DNA from: JAFHCF01 sp048497495
GTDB taxonomy: Bacteria; Pseudomonadota; Alphaproteobacteria; Rhizobiales; Ancalomicrobiaceae
Assembly (NCBI GenBank): GCA_048497495.1
Contig: JAFHCF010000041.1
Span: 1-9,493 of the forward strand
DNA: 9,493 nucleotides
Direction of reading: 5' to 3'
This document shows positions 6,447 through 9,493 of the stretch, in pieces. The notes under the pieces were generated by a model. It worked only from the letters and a program-made list of their open reading frames with translations, was not told where the DNA came from and made no database searches. Numbering within the stretch: the first letter of the stretch is position 1; the number at the start of each line of letters is the position of its first letter. A program made the translations under genes and the position numbers.

Positions 6447-7512
6447 CAAGCAGCATCTCCATTTTTTGAGAGATGCAAGTAAATATTTCTCGAAATTCGG
6501 CGACATTCTTCATCGCAGAAGCAAGGGAGTTTCCTGACAGGTTTGCTTCTCGCAACATAGCTTCCGTGAGCGCGCTGACGGGAACCTCTCGTGTGCTTGC
6601 GGTTTGTGCGAGAGATTGGAAATCGGGTATTCTCGCAAGCGAGAATTCACTTGTTGGGGCTCCTGCTACCATCTCTGGAAATTTCTTAAATGCCTCAGTA
6701 TACTGTTCTACTGGAAGCGCCATTCCTTCACAGAGTAGCCGTGGATAAAGTATATTCTTGACGGTATCATCAATTTCACGAATACGGTCGTCGAATTTCT
6801 TAGCTGCCTTGCTTGAGTGTTTGTTGAATCGAGATGTTATTGTTCCAAGAAATACACTAGGATTTGCCTTTAATGGGTATTGTGAATCTTTATATATGTC
6901 GAATGACGACCGGCGCCACTGATTCCATTTTACGACACGATCGGAGAGGGTGTTTAGGGCCATAATTGAGAATGGATCAGGATTTGTCGGGACAATGAAC
7001 CCGTCGGCAGAAAGAAATAAACTTTGATTAATCGCACCTAGTCCTGGATTTAGATCGATGATTGTGAAATCAATTCTATTCAATAGCTCCTCTGCTTCAA
7101 TTAATCCGCCAAGGGCGCCAGGCAAATTTCGTAGGACCGATAGACTCCCGCCTGTCTCGTGAGCGAGACTCAATTGTGCCTCATAAGCTTGCAAATCTAG
7201 ATGGCCAGGAAGGATAAGTAGGCGTTCATTGCCGAGTGCGGTTGGGCACTCAAATGCCTCAATGGCTCGTGGTTGACCTTCAAATACAGGCGAAACACCT
7301 GCCTTTATATTTGAGTTTTTTGTTGCATCATCTTCGAAAAAAGTATCAAATCGTTCAGAGCCAAGCGCAACCGCCGTAAGATTTACTTGGGAATCGCCAT
7401 CAACCAATAATACTCTATGCCCTCGTTCCGAAAGGATCCAACCGATATGGTAGGCTGCAAGTGTTTTTCCTACGCCTCCCTTGTGGTTAAACATTGCGAT
7501 GCGCTTGGCCAT
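6439..7512 (-). CDS. ParA/MinD-family ATPase, orphan (no ParB), first gene of a two-gene cassette
   Basis: Encodes 357 residues. The N-terminus is a textbook deviant Walker A: FNHKGGVGKT (8-17) with both signature lysines (K11, K16). It is followed by the A-prime/switch I strand RVLLVDGDSQVNLT (33-46, acidic D38 and D40), the Walker B strand FTIIDLNPG (149-157) and VPTNPDPFSIMAL (174-186), which contacts nucleotide in ParA proteins. Such ATPases dimerise on ATP and position DNA, protein or membrane cargo. About 110 residues after the usual fold (from about 245) form a helical extension I do not recognise. No ParB, parS array or replication gene is nearby, so plasmid partition is unlikely. Instead it overlaps a HEPN-like gene by 8 bases, suggesting an ATPase sensor or regulator with an RNase effector (inference). 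GAGGA lies 6 bases before the ATG at 7512. GC is far below that of the flanking genes. Confidence 0.88.
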   Translation of the reverse strand: MAKRIAMFNHKGGVGKTLAAYHIGWILSERGHRVLLVDGDSQVNLTAVALGSERFDTFFEDDATKNSNIKAGVSPVFEGQPRAIEAFECPTALGNERLLILPGHLDLQAYEAQLSLAHETGGSLSVLRNLPGALGGLIEAEELLNRIDFTIIDLNPGLGAINQSLFLSADGFIVPTNPDPFSIMALNTLSDRVVKWNQWRRSSFDIYKDSQYPLKANPSVFLGTITSRFNKHSSKAAKKFDDRIREIDDTVKNILYPRLLCEGMALPVEQYTEAFKKFPEMVAGAPTSEFSLARIPDFQSLAQTASTREVPVSALTEAMLREANLSGNSLASAMKNVAEFREIFTCISQKMEMLLDA

Positions 7513-7574
7513 GGCGTTCCTCTGTGTGACGTCGAAGGCACCAAAAATGAATTTCGAGGATGTAATTTAGAATT

Positions 7575-7702
7575 GAGTTTGCGCAATTGCTACGCCCCCT
7601 GGTGCAAAAATTCGGTGACGAAGGGGGCGTAGTTTTGTTCGCGGGGGGCGGGAAGCTGCCGAGTTCCTCCTTCTGTCGGAAGGTCGACCGTTGCGCAAAC
7701 TC
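7575..7702. promoter_or_regulatory. Nested inverted repeats with two TTGCGCAA sites at the island-pyrE boundary
   Basis: GAGTTTGCGCAA (7575-7586) and TTGCGCAAACTC (7691-7702) are exact reverse complements enclosing 104 bases. Each contains the self-palindromic octamer TTGCGCAA (7579-7586 and 7691-7698), so they could equally be two operator sites. The left site falls in the probable promoter region of the ParA-like gene, about 65 bases before its ATG. The right site lies about 80 bases before the pyrE ATG. Whether this is a repressor site pair, an RNA structure or an insertion scar cannot be decided from sequence. Confidence 0.5.
7590..7637 (+). terminator. Hairpin plus T-run upstream of pyrE (terminator or attenuator)
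   Basis: CTACGCCCCC (7590-7599) pairs perfectly with GGGGGCGTAG (7623-7632) across a 23-base loop and is followed at once by TTTTGTT. This is the layout of an intrinsic terminator on the plus strand. It could stop read-through from rsh across the antisense island, or act as an attenuator if pyrE transcription starts upstream of it. The long loop lowers certainty. Confidence 0.5.
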
Positions 7703-7712
7703 CCCCCCACCC

Positions 7713-7741
7713 TTGACATCCACCCCCTCCCGCGCGATCCC
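7713..7741 (+). promoter_or_regulatory. Possible pyrE promoter
   Basis: A perfect TTGACA (7713-7718) lies 61 bases before the pyrE ATG, but the hexamer 17 bases further on (GATCCC, 7736-7741) is a poor -10. Alphaproteobacterial promoters often rely on the -35 TTGAC, so this is plausible but weak. It lies after the hairpin with T-run, which would bypass attenuation. Confidence 0.3.
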
Positions 7742-7778
7742 TCCGCCACCCCATCCCCGCGAGCGGAGACCCCCCGAC

Positions 7779-8357
7779 ATGACCCGCGACGAAGTCCTCG
7801 ACGTCTTCAAGTCCTGTGGCGCGCTGCTCACCGGGCATTTCATTCTGTCGTCCGGGCTGCGTTCGCCGGTCTTCATCCAGAAGGCCCGCGTCTTCCAGTA
7901 TCCCGACAAGACCGAGATCGTCTGCAAGGCGCTGGCCGAGAAGATCCGCGCGGCGGGGCTCGGGCAGATCGACGTGGTGGTCGGCCCGGCGATGGGCGGC
8001 ATCATCCCGGCCTATGAGACGGCGCGCCATCTCGGCGTTCCCGCGATCTGGACCGAGCGCGAGGCGGGCGAGATGCGCCTGCGCCGCTTCGAATTGAAGC
8101 CCGGCGCCCGCCTGGTGATCATCGAGGACATCGTCACCACCGGCCTGTCGTCGCGCGAGACGGTCGCGGCGCTCAGGGCGCTCGGCGCCGAGGTTCTGGC
8201 GGTCGCCTGTCTGATCGACCGCTCCGCCGGCAAAGCCGACTGCGGCGTCCCCCTGCTGGCGCTCGCCGAATACGAGGTCCCGGCCTACCCGGCCGACGCC
8301 CTGCCGCCGGAACTGGCCGCGATCCCGCCGGTCAAGCCGGGCAGCCGCGACATCTGA
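7779..8357 (+). CDS. pyrE: Orotate phosphoribosyltransferase
   Basis: Encodes 192 residues, the usual length of the alphaproteobacterial form. PyrE joins orotate to PRPP to make OMP in de novo UMP synthesis in the cytoplasm. The PRPP-binding signature is clear: RLVIIEDIVTTGLSSRE (111-127). Other landmarks are GHFILSSGLRSPVFIQ (19-34), VVVGPAMGGIIPAYETAR (67-84) and the flexible-loop region WTEREAGEMRLRRFELKPG (91-109). The ATG at 7779 is chosen because GGAG (7765-7768) lies 10 bases upstream and the protein begins as family members do. The open frame extends upstream to about 7587, but those residues are low-complexity and cover the leader hairpin. Composition returns to the native high GC. 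Neighbours are foreign on the left and a toxin-antitoxin-like pair on the right, so its ancestral linkage to rsh has been interrupted (inference). Confidence 0.96.
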   Translation: MTRDEVLDVFKSCGALLTGHFILSSGLRSPVFIQKARVFQYPDKTEIVCKALAEKIRAAGLGQIDVVVGPAMGGIIPAYETARHLGVPAIWTEREAGEMRLRRFELKPGARLVIIEDIVTTGLSSRETVAALRALGAEVLAVACLIDRSAGKADCGVPLLALAEYEVPAYPADALPPELAAIPPVKPGSRDI

Positions 8358-8406
8358 GGGGCGGAGGGGCGGGGTGCCCACTCGGCGGTTTCGGTCGTGG
8401 CCGGCT

Positions 8407-8692
8407 CGCGGACGCCCTTCTTCCTTCTCCCCGCGCGGGACCTTTGCGTCATTCGATCGGAACCCCTTTCGACGTCCTCGCGCGATGGTTCGAGACGGGC
8501 CTGGGGCCCTCCTCACCATGAGGCGTTTTTGGGATTTTTCGAAGCAAATTCAAGAGTCTCATGGTGAGGAGGCGTGCGACGCACGCCGTCTCGAACCATC
8601 GCGCACGGGTGTGAAGCCACGACTTCGGGTCGTCCGAGAGGTCTGGGTGGAATCGCGCAAAGGTCCCGCAGAGGGGAGAAGGGCGCCTCGCG
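8407..8692. repeat. Nested palindromic repeat cluster (REP/MITE-like) in the pyrE-MNT gap
   Basis: Three pairs of arms share a centre near 8540-8550. Inner: 8508-8522 with 8558-8572, 15 bp perfect (CCTCCTCACCATGAG). Middle: 8480-8498 with 8586-8604, 19 bp perfect (core GATGGTTCGAGACGG). Outer: 8435-8448 with 8656-8669, 14 bp perfect (GCGGGACCTTTGCG), flanked by the similar 8407-8421 and 8677-8692 (GCCCTTCT). A small palindrome, GGCGTGCGACGCACGCC, sits at 8571-8587. The CTCATGGTGAGGAGG / GTCTCGAACCAT unit is, as I recall, a widespread repeat in Rhizobiales genomes. There is no transposase. The remaining flanks, 8358-8406 and 8693-8787, show no gene; a short hairpin AGACCGGAATCCGGTCT is at 8737-8753. 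Confidence 0.8.
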
Positions 8693-8787
8693 GCGACGAC
8701 CTCGCATCTCCTCGTCGCTTTGCGCGATCGTCCGAGAGACCGGAATCCGGTCTTGATTTCGGCGCGCCGACGCGGTGGAATCATCGC

Positions 8788-9084
8788 ATGACCCGTGACG
8801 ACGCCCTCGCCATTCTCACCGCCCACCGCGACGAACTCGTTCGCCGTGGCGTGGTCCATGCCGGCCTCTTCGGCTCGACCGCCCGCGGCGAGGCGGGACC
8901 GAAGAGCGACGTCGACATCCTCGTCGAACTCGATCCGGAAGCGCGGATCGGCGTCTATGCCTTCGTCGGGCTTCGTCGCTTCGTTGGAGACCTCTTCTGC
9001 GAACCGGTGGACGTCGTCACGCCCGGCTCACTCGCCTCGGGTCCGCGCCGGTCGATGGAGCGGGATCTCGTCTATGCTTTCTGA
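8788..9084 (+). CDS. mntA: MNT-type nucleotidyltransferase, putative antitoxin of an MNT/HEPN pair
   Basis: Encodes 98 residues, typical for minimal nucleotidyltransferases. The signature GLFGSTARGEAG (27-38) followed by KSDVDILVEL (39-48) gives GSX10DXD with S30, D41 and D43; the third acidic residue is probably D75 in EPVDVVTPG (72-80). The ARGE segment (32-35) is kept. Characterised MntA proteins modify the partner HEPN toxin by adding AMP near its active site, keeping the RNase silent; that this one does so is inference from the family and context. The ATG at 8788 is supported by GGTGGA (8774-8779) at 8 bases; a longer in-frame reading from 8374 only translates the repeat cluster. It overlaps the HEPN gene by 11 bases. 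Codon use matches the host, unlike the ParA/HEPN island. Confidence 0.9.
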   Translation: MTRDDALAILTAHRDELVRRGVVHAGLFGSTARGEAGPKSDVDILVELDPEARIGVYAFVGLRRFVGDLFCEPVDVVTPGSLASGPRRSMERDLVYAF

Positions 9085-9418
9085 GGACCGGCGACGTTTT
9101 CTCACGGACATCGTGACCAACATCCGTCTCGCCTTCGACTTCGCGGGCGACCTGACGGCGGACGAACTCCGGCGCGAGATCAAGACATTCTATGCCGTGG
9201 TCCGATGCCTGGAGATCATTTCCGAGGCATCGCTCCGGCTCGATCCCGAGGTATTCGAGCGCCACCCGTCGATCGCTTGGCGGGACATGCGTGCGGCGGG
9301 CAACATCTACCGGCACGAATACGGCCAAGTCGACCCGGACCTCGTCGCGCACACCGTTCGACTGGAATTGCCGCCCCTCCTCGCCGCCGTCGAAGCCGAG
9401 CTCGCGCGGGCCGACTGA
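9074..9418 (+). CDS. hepT: DUF86/HepT-like HEPN protein, putative toxin of the MNT/HEPN pair
   Basis: Encodes 114 residues, the normal DUF86 length. TFYAVVRCLEIISEAS (38-53) matches the family helix usually read as AVIRNLEIIGEA, and WRDMRAAGNIYRHEY (69-83) is the region of the RX4HXY catalytic motif. Here H81 and Y83 are kept, but the position of the motif arginine is G76 (AGNIYRHEY), with R80 directly before His and R73 eight residues before it. HepT toxins are ribonucleases, and the motif tyrosine is the residue AMP-modified by MntA in the studied pair. The ATG at 9074 lies inside the end of the nucleotidyltransferase gene (11-base overlap, +1 frame), indicating translational coupling. The variant motif may mean altered or lost cleavage. 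The pair could also be called a HepT/MntA-type toxin-antitoxin system, type VII. Confidence 0.87.
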   Translation: MLSEDRRRFLTDIVTNIRLAFDFAGDLTADELRREIKTFYAVVRCLEIISEASLRLDPEVFERHPSIAWRDMRAAGNIYRHEYGQVDPDLVAHTVRLELPPLLAAVEAELARAD

Positions 9419-9457
9419 GCCGCTCGCCTCGCCGCCCCCTGATCCGCGCCAGGGCGC

Positions 9458-9486
9458 TTGTTCCCAGCGCGGCGAACCCCTATTTC
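9458..9486 (+). promoter_or_regulatory. Possible promoter of a gene beyond the window
   Basis: TTGTTC (9458-9463) and TATTTC (9481-9486) are 17 bases apart in the gene-free end (9419-9493). The match is partial. It would drive a gene to the right, consistent with a resumption of core genes. Confidence 0.25.
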
Positions 9487-9493
9487 TGAAGTC

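Larger units (their letters stand above)
5740..7589. mobile_element. Low-GC accessory island inserted between rsh and pyrE
   Basis: GC content falls abruptly from about 65% in rsh (bases 4441-4500) to lines of roughly 32-55% here, with A/T-rich codons such as AAA, ATT and TTT, then recovers at about 7590. The segment carries only the ParA-like and HEPN-like genes. No integrase, transposase, tRNA or clear flanking direct repeat was found, so the boundaries are set by composition alone (within some tens of bases). Transfer, perhaps by homologous replacement around the conserved rsh and pyrE genes, is inferred. The 142 bases between the hairpins and the HEPN stop (5702-5843) contain no supportable gene. 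Confidence 0.7.

Noticed and set aside
6447..6506. Longer start (ATG at 6506) for the HEPN-like gene
   Set aside because: It would overlap the ATPase gene by 68 bases; the ATG at 6446 gives a typical coupled overlap with GGAG at 10 bases.
7587..7778. In-frame upstream extension of pyrE
   Set aside because: Low-complexity Pro/Ser-rich residues over a hairpin and the promoter region; the ATG at 7779 gives the family length and has GGAG upstream.
7590..8519. 309-codon minus-strand frame antisense to pyrE
   Set aside because: Shadow of pyrE with no recognisable domain and typical GC-driven composition.
8630..8738. Direct repeat TCGTCCGAGAG (8630-8640 and 8728-8738) as a possible target duplication
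   Set aside because: Only 11 bases, no element bounded by it, and it sits within repeat-rich sequence.
8374..8787. In-frame upstream extension of the nucleotidyltransferase gene (about 138 extra codons)
   Set aside because: It translates the palindromic repeat cluster; the MNT family starts near the ATG at 8788, which has its own ribosome binding site.
1..9493. CRISPR array, tRNA, rRNA or tmRNA
   Set aside because: No regularly spaced direct repeats, cloverleaf or rRNA-like segments were seen by eye on either strand.

Overview
The window looks like the chromosome of a GC-rich alphaproteobacterium, probably of the Rhizobiales/Hyphomicrobiales type. The evidence is the high GC with strong third-position bias, the gene order dapA-smpB / NYN / rpoZ-rsh / pyrE, and REP-like palindromes of kinds I recall from that group. 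Genus and species cannot be read from the sequence.

Layout. 1-911: the 3' end of dapA (lysine/diaminopimelate synthesis), then smpB (trans-translation). 927-1080: a large inverted-repeat (REPIN-like) element in the convergent gap. 1084-2438, minus strand: a family-5 uracil-DNA glycosylase and a LabA-like NYN-domain putative RNase, separated by a perfect 13-bp hairpin. 2439-2861: a divergent control region. 2862-5639, plus strand: rpoZ (RNA polymerase omega) and a full-length bifunctional (p)ppGpp synthetase/hydrolase, each with plausible signals, followed by two tandem perfect hairpins.

About 5740-7589 is clearly foreign: GC falls sharply and codon use changes. It holds only two genes, both on the minus strand and overlapping by 8 bases. 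The first encodes a ParA/MinD-type deviant Walker ATPase with no ParB partner. The second encodes a 200-residue helical protein with an RNxxxH motif that fits the HEPN ribonuclease superfamily (RiboL-PSP-HEPN-like). This compact ATPase + HEPN pair, placed between rsh and pyrE, is the best candidate in the window for an undescribed defence or toxin system.

GC-rich sequence resumes at about 7590 with a structured pyrE leader (nested inverted repeats, hairpin plus T-run), then pyrE (7779-8357). A 430-base gap follows, dominated by a nested palindrome of almost 290 bases. After it comes a second, GC-matched HEPN module: an MNT nucleotidyltransferase antitoxin overlapping a DUF86/HepT-like HEPN protein whose RX4HXY motif is altered. 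The last 75 bases hold no gene.

The core genes link growth control (ppGpp, omega), translation rescue, DNA repair and pyrimidine synthesis. The accessory material sits on either side of pyrE and consists of two unrelated HEPN-based modules plus repeat DNA, so this chromosomal neighbourhood seems to tolerate insertions.
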